Assembly (NCBI GenBank): GCA_016185125.1
Contig: JACPOC010000036.1
Span: forward strand, 1-47,281
Length of the DNA stretch: 47,281 nt
Direction: 5' to 3'
Source of the DNA: Bacteroidota bacterium
GTDB taxonomy: Bacteria > Bacteroidota > Bacteroidia > B-17B0 > Aurantibacillaceae
The notes below the pieces were generated by a model. That model had not been told where the DNA came from, did not search any database, and saw only the letters and a program-made list of their open reading frames with translations. Positions 25,748 through 35,889 of this stretch are shown here, in pieces. The position numbers were made by a program, and so were the translations under genes. The first letter of the stretch is position 1. Every line of letters starts with the position of its first letter.

Positions 25748-26227
25748 ATGAAAAAAATCATACTATTGAGTATGCTTAATTTTGGAACTTGTTTTTCCCA
25801 ATCAATTTGGACAGCCGGACCTATGTTACATTTTAATTTTGGCGGCCCAAAAATGAAGGTTTCTTTTGGCCTGGAAGTCGCTTACTGGAATTTTGCCCAC
25901 TTTCCTTATAGCATTGATTTTTGCACCGAATTTGAAAAGCAACGCATAAGATTGTATAGTGAATTGCAAACCGGTGTAGGCATAGCAGGTATTTCAGCCG
26001 GCCCTGTAATGGAAATTCAAACGGATAAACCCGCCCTAAAATTGGGCTTTCAATCTTCTGTTTGGGGTAATTATTTTTTTGGTATAGATTTAAGATATAG
26101 ATATATTGATAAAACTTCCTTTTTTAGCCCGGGAACATATTTGAAAATCCCTTTTAATGGCCGCGATAAAAACGGAAATTCCAACTCGTCCTCCTCCTCT
26201 TCAAATTATTCAGGTGGTCATCATTAA
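25748..26227 (+). CDS. Unknown exported protein inside the thiamine operon
   Basis: I do not recognise a named family. The 159-residue protein has a signal peptide (MKKIILLSMLNFGTCFSQ/S). The mature part consists of alternating hydrophobic and aromatic strands (GPMLHFNFGGP, SFGLEVAYWNFAHFPY, LYSELQTGVGIAGISAG, YFFGIDLRYRYID, PGTYLKIPF), suggesting a small outer-membrane barrel of about eight strands. The tail is Ser/Asn-rich and ends in His-His. It lies 32 bases after thiS and 23 bases before thiC, on the riboswitch-controlled transcript. A link to thiamine or precursor uptake is possible but unproven. Chance placement cannot be excluded. Confidence 0.7.
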   Translation: MKKIILLSMLNFGTCFSQSIWTAGPMLHFNFGGPKMKVSFGLEVAYWNFAHFPYSIDFCTEFEKQRIRLYSELQTGVGIAGISAGPVMEIQTDKPALKLGFQSSVWGNYFFGIDLRYRYIDKTSFFSPGTYLKIPFNGRDKNGNSNSSSSSSNYSGGHH

Positions 26228-26247
26228 TACTTAAGCAATAAAATTAA

Positions 26248-28098
<1,851 letters not shown>

Positions 28099-28099
28099 A

Positions 28100-28774
28100 A
28101 TGACACGTCTGATTGTTATAAGCAGTGAAGTTGATGTGGAGAATGAAATTTCTCTGGTGAACGAATTATTTCATCAAGGACTGGAATTATTTCATTTGAG
28201 AAAACCTCACTGGACAATTGATGATCAAAGAAGGTTTCTTCAAAAAATGGATTTTGATTTTTTATCAAAAATTTCCGTGCATCAGCATTATGAAACCGTT
28301 ATTGAATACAGCTTAAAGTATTATCATGTCAAAGAAAATGATAGAAAAATAATTTCTCTCACAGACGCGCAAAGTAATCAGCAGAATGGTACAGAGTTAA
28401 CATCCTTACAGCGAACATTGCGAAGTCTTAATAAAACTCTGCAAAACACAAAGAAAAGCACGTCCTTTCACAATTACAATGAGTTACAATTTGAAAGTAT
28501 TTTTTGGGATTATTGTTTTTTAAGTCCCGTTTTTGATAGTATTTCAAAACCCGAATACAAAAGCCACTTTAAATATGATTTTAATATCGAAGGTGATTTG
28601 AACCAACGTGTATTTGCATTAGGAGGAATAAATAAAAATAACATCGAACAGGTTTTTGAAAAGGAATTTTATGGTGCTGCCGTTTTAGGAGGCATTTGGC
28701 ACAAGCCGGAAAATGTCATCAACAATTTTAAAGAACTACAAGCACTATGCAAACAGAACGTCCATACGCACTAA
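28100..28774 (+). CDS. ThiE/TenI-like protein, degenerate active site
   Basis: A 224-residue TIM-barrel protein of the thiamine phosphate synthase/TenI superfamily, recognised from LFHLRKP (about 30-36), FLSPVFDSISK and ALGGINKNN. It lacks several residues expected of a true ThiE: the INDNxxxA strand reads VHQHYETV, and the HLGxxDM motif reads HVKENDR. The His used by TenI thiazole tautomerases is also not evident at SPVFDS. A tautomerase, regulatory or altered-substrate role is possible. The ATG at 28100 is used, since the longer frame runs into thiC. It overlaps thiD by 28 bases. Confidence 0.8.
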   Translation: MTRLIVISSEVDVENEISLVNELFHQGLELFHLRKPHWTIDDQRRFLQKMDFDFLSKISVHQHYETVIEYSLKYYHVKENDRKIISLTDAQSNQQNGTELTSLQRTLRSLNKTLQNTKKSTSFHNYNELQFESIFWDYCFLSPVFDSISKPEYKSHFKYDFNIEGDLNQRVFALGGINKNNIEQVFEKEFYGAAVLGGIWHKPENVINNFKELQALCKQNVHTH

Positions 28775-29496
28775 CGATTGCAGGATTTGATCCCTGCTCC
28801 GGTGCCGGTTTAACAGCCGATATTAAAACCTTTGAACAATTAAAGGTATACGGACTTGCTGTATGTACAGGATTAACTTTACAAACCGAAGATGAATTTG
28901 TTTCAGTTTCGTGGAGGGATGTAAAAGAAGTAAAAAAGGAAGTGGATTTCCTGCTTAAAAAATATCCTGTTAAAGCAGTGAAATTCGGCATTGTTCCATC
29001 ATTTACATTTTTAGAAGAGTTGGTTAATTTAATTAATGATTTGAATTCAGATATAAAAATTGTAATTGATCCAATATCAAAAGCAAGCACGGGATTTTCT
29101 TTTAATAAAAATGATCTTTTACTTAAAAATGGTTTTCTTGAAAAAATTACTCTCTTAACTCCTAATATCCCTGAACTCGAATTAATGAGCCGAGGTGAAA
29201 ATGAAAATTTATTTATAAATGAGATTTCAAGTTATTCGAATTTATTGGTTAAAGGAGGGCACAAAAGCGTAAATGTAGGGACAGATGTTTTGTACCAAAA
29301 AAACAGTACGAGTGAATTTCCATCTGATATTTTAAATGCAACTCCAAAGCATGGTTCAGGCTGTGTGTTGTCTGCCGCCATCACCGCTCATCTTGCCATG
29401 GGAAAAAATGTAAAACAATCGTGTTCTGACTCAAAAAAATATATTGAAAAATTTTTAATTTCTAACAAAAGTTTATTAGGATTTCATGCTTCATAG
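28747..29496 (+). CDS. thiD: Hydroxymethylpyrimidine/phosphomethylpyrimidine kinase ThiD
   Basis: ThiD phosphorylates HMP and HMP-phosphate to HMP pyrophosphate. The ribokinase-fold opening ALTIAGFDPCSGAGLTADIKTFE (first 30 residues) is characteristic, with Pro-Cys in place of the more usual Ser-Gly. The C-terminal anion-hole motif is KHGSGCVLSAAI. Length 249. It overlaps the preceding gene by 28 bases and thiE by 11 bases, which fits tight coupling. Confidence 0.93.
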   Translation: MQTERPYALTIAGFDPCSGAGLTADIKTFEQLKVYGLAVCTGLTLQTEDEFVSVSWRDVKEVKKEVDFLLKKYPVKAVKFGIVPSFTFLEELVNLINDLNSDIKIVIDPISKASTGFSFNKNDLLLKNGFLEKITLLTPNIPELELMSRGENENLFINEISSYSNLLVKGGHKSVNVGTDVLYQKNSTSEFPSDILNATPKHGSGCVLSAAITAHLAMGKNVKQSCSDSKKYIEKFLISNKSLLGFHAS

Positions 29497-30124
29497 ATTA
29501 CAGTACATATCGCAGGGTAATTCGCCTGAAGAGCATTTTAAAAACATTCAATCAGCATTGGATGCCGGTGTTAAACTTGTTCAGCTTCGCTTAAAAAATT
29601 TAGATGATAACAGCTATTCAGATTCAGCGTTACAAATCAAAGCACTCTGTAATAACTATAAGGCTCAACTCATTATTAATGATAATGCCACTGTAGCAAA
29701 ACACTGTGATGCTGATGCCGTTCATTTGGGATTGGATGACATGAAAGTAGAAGAGGCGAAAAAAATTCTCAAAAAAACAATTATTGGAGGAACGGCCAAT
29801 ACGTTTGATCATATACAACAAAGGCACAACGAAGGAGTGCATTATATTGGTTTAGGCCCCTATCGCTTCACAACTACAAAAGAAAAATTAAGTCCGGTTT
29901 TAGGAAGAGAAGGATACACAAGAATTATACAGCAGATGAAAGCTGAAAACATACGTATTCCTGTTTTTGCAATAGGAGGTATTGTATTGGAAGATGTAAA
30001 GGACATAATGAGCACGGGCGTATATGGAATAGCAGTATCCGGATTAATAACCCGTGCACCAGATAAAGCTAAAATGGTAAAGGAACTTCATAAAATATTA
30101 TATCATGTTAAAAATAGCGGATAA
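29486..30124 (+). CDS. thiE: Thiamine phosphate synthase ThiE
   Basis: ThiE joins HMP pyrophosphate and thiazole phosphate to make thiamine monophosphate. Active-site segments are intact: VQLRLKN (about 32-38), [25 protein letters not shown], and the phosphate loop [17 protein letters not shown] and GIAVSGLI follow. Length 212. In contrast to the ThiE-like gene upstream, it looks fully functional. It overlaps thiD by 11 and thiG by 20 bases. Confidence 0.94.
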   Translation: MLHRLQYISQGNSPEEHFKNIQSALDAGVKLVQLRLKNLDDNSYSDSALQIKALCNNYKAQLIINDNATVAKHCDADAVHLGLDDMKVEEAKKILKKTIIGGTANTFDHIQQRHNEGVHYIGLGPYRFTTTKEKLSPVLGREGYTRIIQQMKAENIRIPVFAIGGIVLEDVKDIMSTGVYGIAVSGLITRAPDKAKMVKELHKILYHVKNSG

Positions 30125-30866
30125 AGAATTCTCATCAAGACTATTTCTTGGAACCGGAAAATACGCATCAAGCGAAGAGATGTACAATTCTATTATGGCC
30201 TCAGGTACTAACATGGTTACTGTAGCTTTAAAAAGAATTGACACAAGCGCTCCAAACGATAATATGCTTGAAGCACTTAAAAAAGCAAATGTTTTTTTGT
30301 GGCCAAATACTTCAGGCGCGCGCAATGCTAAGGAAGCTGTATTCGCAGCACAACTAGCACGCGAAGCGTTAGAAACGAATTGGATAAAATTGGAGATCCA
30401 TCCTGATCCGCGTTACTTAATGCCCGACCCAATTGAAACTTTAAAAGCAACCGAAGAATTGGCAAAACTTGGATTTGTAGTATTGCCGTATATTCATGCT
30501 GACCCAGTTTTATGTAAACGTCTAGAGGATGCAGGCACAGCAGCAGTAATGCCTTTGGGTTCGCCAATAGGAAGCAATAAAGGATTAAAGACCCAGGACT
30601 TTTTAGAGATCATTATTGAACAAAGTAATGTTCCGGTAATTGTGGATGCCGGAATTGGTTTGCCTTCGCACGCAGCATTCGCATTGGAATTAGGAGCAGA
30701 TGCCGTTTTGGTTAATACTGCTATTGCTACTGCAAACGACACAATATTAATGGCAAAAGCTTTCAAAGATGCAGTAATTGCAGGAAGAAACGCCTTTGAA
30801 GCAGGAATGGCTTCACAAAATAAATTCGCGAATGCTACTAGCCCGTTAACAGAGTTTCTCACTTAA
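30105..30866 (+). CDS. thiG: Thiazole synthase ThiG
   Basis: ThiG condenses deoxyxylulose phosphate, dehydroglycine and the ThiS thiocarboxylate to form the thiazole phosphate. [13 protein letters not shown] opens the barrel, [15 protein letters not shown] contains the Schiff-base Lys region, and the phosphate-binding [13 protein letters not shown] and AVLVNTAIA follow. Length 253, complete. In many relatives thiH follows directly; here a GxxExxY gene intervenes. Confidence 0.96.
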   Translation: MLKIADKEFSSRLFLGTGKYASSEEMYNSIMASGTNMVTVALKRIDTSAPNDNMLEALKKANVFLWPNTSGARNAKEAVFAAQLAREALETNWIKLEIHPDPRYLMPDPIETLKATEELAKLGFVVLPYIHADPVLCKRLEDAGTAAVMPLGSPIGSNKGLKTQDFLEIIIEQSNVPVIVDAGIGLPSHAAFALELGADAVLVNTAIATANDTILMAKAFKDAVIAGRNAFEAGMASQNKFANATSPLTEFLT

Positions 30867-30871
30867 TTTTT

Positions 30872-30897
30872 CTCGCAGATGATATTGATTTCGCTGA
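30872..30897. repeat. Left end of the CTGCGA-type repeat pair
   Basis: CTCGCAGAT (30872-30880) and GATTTCGCTGA (30887-30897) are the exact reverse complements of ATCTGCGAG (31329-31337) and TCAGCGAAATC (31321-31331). The repeat begins 6 bases after the thiG stop and runs into the first codons of the GxxExxY frame. Confidence 0.75.
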
Positions 30898-30902
30898 AAA
30901 AC

Positions 30903-31310
30903 ATGATGAACGCGCAAAAAGAAACTAATGATTTGAACGAGAACGATATTTCGTACATAGTAAGAGCTGCTGTTTTTAAAGTTTATAATGCGTTAGGTAT
31001 CGGTCTCCTGAAATCAGTTTATGAAGCGGCATTGAAACATGAACTAACAAAAGAAAGTTTAGCCATCCAAAGCCAGATTGGAATACCAGTTTTTTATGAT
31101 AATACAGAACTAGGACTAGGTTTTCGTTTAGATTTACTCGTAAACAATAAAGTCATCCGGGAAATAAAATCGGTTGAAGAGCTGACACCAATTCATTATA
31201 AACAATTACTTACCTACTTAAAACTTTCTAACAGAAAACTTGGCTTGTTAATCAACTTCAACTCCGCTGATATTTCAGACAAAATTAAAAGGGTAGAAAA
31301 CAATTTATAA
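30903..31310 (+). CDS. GxxExxY protein (PD-(D/E)XK nuclease-like), inserted in the thi operon
   Basis: A 135-residue protein of the GxxExxY family (PDDEXK_3-like). Recognisable parts are ISYIVRAAVFKVYNALGIG, the signature GLLKSVY (34-40), a RLDLLV...EIK nuclease core (Asp77, Glu87, Lys89) and the QLLTYLKL segment. The name-giving Glu is Lys37 (AAA at 31011-31013), one base from GAA. The biochemical function of the family is not established. The frame extends to an ATG at 30879, but those 8 residues are encoded by the flanking repeat; 30903 fits the family better. It separates thiG from thiH and is not a known thiamine gene. Confidence 0.88.
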   Translation: MMNAQKETNDLNENDISYIVRAAVFKVYNALGIGLLKSVYEAALKHELTKESLAIQSQIGIPVFYDNTELGLGFRLDLLVNNKVIREIKSVEELTPIHYKQLLTYLKLSNRKLGLLINFNSADISDKIKRVENNL

Positions 31311-31337
31311 TCTGCGAATATCAGCGAAATCTGCGAG
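31310..31337. repeat. Right end of the CTGCGA-type repeat pair
   Basis: Two ATCTGCGA units (31310-31317 and 31329-31336) bracket TATCAGCGAAAT. The segment from 31321 to 31337 is the inverse of the two blocks found at 30872-30897, but without the 6-base insertion present there. It lies between the GxxExxY stop and the thiH start. Confidence 0.75.
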
Positions 31338-31342
31338 CAATA

Positions 31343-32455
31343 ATGACATTCAAAAACATATTCGATAATTACAACTGGTTCAATGTGGCAAAAAACATTC
31401 ATTCCAAAACTTCAGTAGATGTAGAAGCTGCATTAGCTAAACCCCGCATTACCCTTGAAGATTTTGCCGCTTTAATTTCTCCTGCGGCTCTTCCTTATCT
31501 TGAGCAAATGGCCTTAAAAAGCCAGACTTTAACCAAACAACGTTTTGGTAAAACAATTCAAATGTTTGCTCCCATGTATTTAAGCAATGAATGCAATAAC
31601 ATTTGCACCTACTGCGGTTATAGCTTCGACAATAAAATAAAACGCAAAACATTAACGGATACAGAGATTTTAAAAGAGGTTAAGGCTATAAAAGAACTGG
31701 GATTTGATCATATTTTATTGGTAACTGGCGAAGCAAATGCTACTGTTCATGTTCCCTATTTTTTAAACGCCATTAAATTGATAAAGCCTTTTTTCTCCAA
31801 CATTTCTGTGGAGGTTCAACCTTTGGAAAAACACGAGTACGATCAACTGCATGAAGCAGGGGTATATTCTATTTTGGTATATCAGGAAACGTATAATCAG
31901 GATACTTATAAAAAAATTCACCCCAAAGGTAAAAAGTCAAACTTTTTGTATCGTCTTGAAACTCCGGATAGAGTTGGCAAAAGTAAAATTCATAAAATAG
32001 GAATTGGTGCGTTATTAGGAATTGACGATTGGAGAACAGATTCATTTTATTGCGCTTTACATTTGGATTACCTTCAAAAAAAATATTGGCAAACAAAATA
32101 TTCAGTTTCTTTTCCCAGAATACGACCGGCAGAAGGCGTTGATTTATCTCATGAGCACATTTCCGACAAAGAATTATTGCAACTAATTTGCGCATATCGC
32201 ATATTTAATCCGGATGTTGAGCTTTCTATTTCAACACGCGAAACCCCTCACTTCCGTGATAACATTATTAAACTCGGAGCCACTTCCATGAGTGCCGGAT
32301 CTAAAACTAATCCGGGTGGGTATTCTGTGGATTTGGAATCATTGGAACAATTTGAGATTGATGATACACGTACACCCGAAGAATTTATTAAAGTTATTGC
32401 AAAGCAAGGATATGAAGCGGTGATGAAAGACTGGGATAATGCATTTACAAATTGA
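31343..32455 (+). CDS. thiH: 2-iminoacetate synthase ThiH
   Basis: ThiH is a radical SAM tyrosine lyase that supplies dehydroglycine for ThiG. The cluster motif CNNICTYC (Cys84, Cys88, Cys91) is present, followed by LVTGEANATV and SVEVQPLEKHEY motifs. Length 370, normal. Presence of ThiH and not a ThiO-type oxidase indicates the tyrosine-dependent route. The stop overlaps the upstream part of thiF. Confidence 0.96.
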   Translation: MTFKNIFDNYNWFNVAKNIHSKTSVDVEAALAKPRITLEDFAALISPAALPYLEQMALKSQTLTKQRFGKTIQMFAPMYLSNECNNICTYCGYSFDNKIKRKTLTDTEILKEVKAIKELGFDHILLVTGEANATVHVPYFLNAIKLIKPFFSNISVEVQPLEKHEYDQLHEAGVYSILVYQETYNQDTYKKIHPKGKKSNFLYRLETPDRVGKSKIHKIGIGALLGIDDWRTDSFYCALHLDYLQKKYWQTKYSVSFPRIRPAEGVDLSHEHISDKELLQLICAYRIFNPDVELSISTRETPHFRDNIIKLGATSMSAGSKTNPGGYSVDLESLEQFEIDDTRTPEEFIKVIAKQGYEAVMKDWDNAFTN

Positions 32456-32457
32456 TT

Positions 32458-33168
32458 ATGTTATCTCCTGAAGAAAAAAGAAAATACATTAAGCAAATAA
32501 TGGTTCCTGAAATTGGATTATCAGGGCAAGAAAAAATTCGGAATGCAAAAGCTATTATTGTGGGCTGTGGTGGATTAGGATGTCCTACCCTGCTCTATTT
32601 GGCCGCTTCGGGAGTTGGAACAATTGGCATCCTTGATTTTGATACTGTTAGTATTACTAATATTCATCGTCAGATTTTATTTGGAAATAACGATGTCGGA
32701 AAAAAGAAAATTGAAATCGCAAAAGAAAAAATAAACGTATTACATCCTGAAGTTAATCTGATTTGTTATGACGCAATGCTTGATGAAACCAATGCAGAAT
32801 CCATATTACAAAATTATGACATTGTTATTGATGGCTGTGATAATTTTTTAACCCGCTATGTTGTTAACGATGCCTGTGTTAAATTAAATATCCCACTCGT
32901 TTACGGAAGCATTTTAAATTTTGAAGGGCAATTAGCGGTTTTTAATTTAAACAATAGTCAAAACCTAAGAGATCTTTTTCATGAACCTCCAAATTCTGAA
33001 GATGTTCCGGATTGTTCAGAAAACGGCGTACTCGCCACTGTTCCGGGAATAATAGGCACTATAATGGCAAATGAATGCCTCAAAGTTATTGTTGGTAAAA
33101 GTATTATGAACAATAAACTGGCAATCATTAATTGCATCACTTTAGAAATATCAATATTAAATTATTGA
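32458..33168 (+). CDS. thiF: HesA/MoeB/ThiF-family adenylyltransferase
   Basis: This E1-like enzyme adenylates the ThiS C-terminus. The nucleotide loop GCGGLG (36-41), ILDFD, the Asn-Ile-His-Arg-Gln segment and DGCDN (125-129) are present. A conserved Cys is at residue 186 (DCSENG). The zinc-binding CxxC pairs of E. coli ThiF and MoeB are absent (the first region reads RDLFHEPPNS). Length 236 from the ATG at 32458; a TTG at 32452 would overlap thiH. Last gene of the operon. Confidence 0.9.
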   Translation: MLSPEEKRKYIKQIMVPEIGLSGQEKIRNAKAIIVGCGGLGCPTLLYLAASGVGTIGILDFDTVSITNIHRQILFGNNDVGKKKIEIAKEKINVLHPEVNLICYDAMLDETNAESILQNYDIVIDGCDNFLTRYVVNDACVKLNIPLVYGSILNFEGQLAVFNLNNSQNLRDLFHEPPNSEDVPDCSENGVLATVPGIIGTIMANECLKVIVGKSIMNNKLAIINCITLEISILNY

Positions 33169-33275
33169 TCGTCATATTTTTTCTATTAAATTGTGTATAA
33201 AATAGTTTTTTCAACTTAAAAAATATAATGAGGTTTACCTTAATAATACAAACTCAAATACTGGTATAAAAAATT

Positions 33276-34454
33276 TTGAAAAAAAAGAAAAACATAGCCA
33301 TCCTCGGAAGCACCGGAAGCATAGGTACTCAAGCCTTAGAAGTTATCAGGAAAAATCCGGAAATTTTTTGTGCCGAAGTTCTTGTTGCCAATTCTAATGC
33401 AGATTTGTTAATACAACAGGCTCTTGAATTTAATCCTAATGCTGTCGTTATTGCTGACGAATCAAAGTATCAGGAAGTAAAAGCCGAGCTTCAGCCAAAA
33501 GATATAAAAGTGTTTGCCGGAACAAAAGCAATTGAACAAATAGTGGAGATGGAAACTATTGATATTGTTTTAGCAAGCATTGTGGGATATGCTGGCCTTG
33601 CGAGTACCATCAACGCCATCAAACATGGTAAACAAATTGCTCTTGCCAATAAAGAAACCCTGGTGGTTGCGGGAGAATTAGTTACGCAATTAGCGCAGCA
33701 ATATGCAGTTAACATTTATCCTGTTGATAGCGAACACTCGGCTATTTTTCAATGCCTGGCAGGCGAATGGGAAAATAAAATTGAAAAAATTTATCTAACG
33801 GCAAGCGGCGGTCCGTTCAGAGGAAAAAAAAGAGATGAACTTTTAAAAATCACTAAAGAGCAGGCTCTCAAACATCCAAACTGGACGATGGGTGCAAAAG
33901 TAACCATCGACTCTGCGAGCCTTATGAACAAGGGTTTGGAAGTTATTGAAGCCAAGTGGCTTTTTCATTTAAAGCCGGAACAAATTGATGTAATCGTTCA
34001 TCCGCAAAGCATAGTGCATAGCATTGTGCAGTTTGAAGACGGGAGTATGAAAGCGCAAATGGGTTTACCCGACATGAAACTCCCCATTCAATATGCTCTT
34101 GCTTATCCTCATCGAATAAAAAATAATTTTCCCCGATTCGATTTTTTAAATTATCCTAATCTCACTTTTGAAAAACCGGATCTGGAGACCTTCACCAATT
34201 TAAAATTGGCCTTTTATTCCATGAATAAAGGGGGGAATATGCCCTGCATCTTAAACGCTGCTAACGAAGTAGCGGTACAAGCTTTTTTAGATGACAAAAT
34301 AGGATTTATGCAAATGAGTGATGTTGTTGGGAATACTCTGGAAAAGCTCTCTTTCATCAAATCGCCCGATTATCAGCAATACGTTGATTGCGATAAGGAA
34401 GCGCGTATCATAGCCCATCAGCAAACAATTTCCAATATCGCTAAAAAGCTATAA
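33276..34454 (+). CDS. dxr: 1-deoxy-D-xylulose-5-phosphate reductoisomerase
   Basis: Dxr is the NADPH-dependent second enzyme of the MEP isoprenoid pathway. The nucleotide loop GSTGSIG (about 10-16), LANKETLVVAGE, the metal site PVDSEHSAIFQ and MGAKVTIDSASLMNKGLEVIEA region are all intact. Length 392 with a TTG start, the only plausible one in the Lys-rich opening. DXP is also the ThiG substrate. Thiamine operon and dxr are neighbours, but 107 bases separate them. Confidence 0.96.
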   Translation: MKKKKNIAILGSTGSIGTQALEVIRKNPEIFCAEVLVANSNADLLIQQALEFNPNAVVIADESKYQEVKAELQPKDIKVFAGTKAIEQIVEMETIDIVLASIVGYAGLASTINAIKHGKQIALANKETLVVAGELVTQLAQQYAVNIYPVDSEHSAIFQCLAGEWENKIEKIYLTASGGPFRGKKRDELLKITKEQALKHPNWTMGAKVTIDSASLMNKGLEVIEAKWLFHLKPEQIDVIVHPQSIVHSIVQFEDGSMKAQMGLPDMKLPIQYALAYPHRIKNNFPRFDFLNYPNLTFEKPDLETFTNLKLAFYSMNKGGNMPCILNAANEVAVQAFLDDKIGFMQMSDVVGNTLEKLSFIKSPDYQQYVDCDKEARIIAHQQTISNIAKKL

Positions 34455-34460
34455 AATAGC

Positions 34461-34490
34461 TTTAAAATCATTGAAATAACTGTAACTTTA
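34461..34490 (+). promoter_or_regulatory. Possible promoter of rseP
   Basis: TTTA (34461-34464), an 18-base spacer and TAACTTTA (34483-34490) each differ from the consensus by one base. The start codon is 55 bases downstream. Confidence 0.4.
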
Positions 34491-34544
34491 CCCTGCTTTA
34501 TTAATTATACCTTAAGCATAACCTCCATATAACAACAATAAAAA

Positions 34545-35876
34545 ATGTTCATACAAATTGCTCAACTTTTTCTCAGTCTTACTATTCTTGTTACACTTCA
34601 CGAATTTGGCCATTTTTGGTTTGCGAAAAGATTTGGGTGCAGAGTAGATAAATTTTATCTCTTCTTCGACTTCCTTTTTCCGTTTGCCAACATGCTTAAT
34701 TTTTCATTGTTTAAGAAAAAGATCAATGGAACAGAATACGGAATTGGATGGTTTCCATTTGGCGGATACGTGCAAATTGCCGGCATGGTAGACGAACAGA
34801 TGGATAAATCTCTTATCAATTCAGAGCCGCAACCCTGGGAATTACGAAGCAAACCGGCGTGGCAACGTTTACTTGTAATGATGGGTGGAATTTTAGTGAA
34901 TCTTATTTTAGGTTTTTTTATTTTCTGGATGGTTTTATTCACTTGGGGAAAAGAAACTTTACCAATGGCTAACTTGCCATACGGACTTGCAGTAGACAGT
35001 ACCGCATATAACATAGGCCTGCGCAATGGCGATTACATTACTTCTGTGGGAGGAAAATATGTGAGCTCTATTAACCGAATTCCTATAGAATTAATCATGA
35101 ACGGAGCCAGCACTATTGACGGCGTTCATGAAAACGGGGAAAAATTTTCTATTCCAGTTACCAATGACGATAGAGGGCTTATATTAAAAAGATTAAAAAA
35201 ATCTCCTTTTGTTGCGCCAAGGGTTATTGCAAGTGTTGATAGCATTGATCAAACAAGTTATGCTGCTAATTCAGATCTTAAAAAAGGAGATTTTATTATT
35301 GCTGTGAACGGAGTTCCTGTTAAATATTACAACGAACTATCCGCCGAATTAATGAAAAATAAAACAAAAAAAGTTGAGCTAACTTTACTCCGGAATACAG
35401 ATACAGTAGCAACCCAATGTATGGTAACTGAAAAAGGTACTCTGGGTTTTTATAGAAAAATTAATAATCCCCCAAAAATAAACCTGCAAGAATTTAATAT
35501 TTTCACCTCATTTGTGCAAGGCACTAAAGATGGATTGGAACTGTTAGTAATGCAGGCAAAACAAATTGCAGTAATTTTTACAGTAAAAGACGCGCATACT
35601 CAAATAGGAGGTTTCTATACAATGGTTCAATCTATGAATACCGAGTGGGATTGGGAAGGCTTTTGGAAATTTACCGCCTTACTATCCCTTGGTTTAGCGT
35701 TTATGAACTTCTTACCTATTCCCATGCTTGACGGTGGTTATATCATGTTTATCTTATGGGAAATGGTAACAGGTAAAAAAGTAAGTGATAAAGTGATTTA
35801 TTATGCCAATAACGTAGGATTATTTATTGTACTTGGCTTGATGATCTACGCGAATACTGATTGGTTGCGTAAATAA
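34545..35876 (+). CDS. rseP: RseP-type site-2 zinc metalloprotease
   Basis: An inner-membrane intramembrane protease that in other bacteria releases anti-sigma factors. The zinc motif HEFGH (His19, Glu20, His23) lies in the first membrane helix and the partner motif MLDGG near residue 396 in the last part. Two PDZ-like regions lie between (about 145-205 and 225-310). Length 443. No sigma or anti-sigma gene is adjacent. Confidence 0.94.
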   Translation: MFIQIAQLFLSLTILVTLHEFGHFWFAKRFGCRVDKFYLFFDFLFPFANMLNFSLFKKKINGTEYGIGWFPFGGYVQIAGMVDEQMDKSLINSEPQPWELRSKPAWQRLLVMMGGILVNLILGFFIFWMVLFTWGKETLPMANLPYGLAVDSTAYNIGLRNGDYITSVGGKYVSSINRIPIELIMNGASTIDGVHENGEKFSIPVTNDDRGLILKRLKKSPFVAPRVIASVDSIDQTSYAANSDLKKGDFIIAVNGVPVKYYNELSAELMKNKTKKVELTLLRNTDTVATQCMVTEKGTLGFYRKINNPPKINLQEFNIFTSFVQGTKDGLELLVMQAKQIAVIFTVKDAHTQIGGFYTMVQSMNTEWDWEGFWKFTALLSLGLAFMNFLPIPMLDGGYIMFILWEMVTGKKVSDKVIYYANNVGLFIVLGLMIYANTDWLRK

Positions 35877-35889
35877 TTTTTTTACTATC

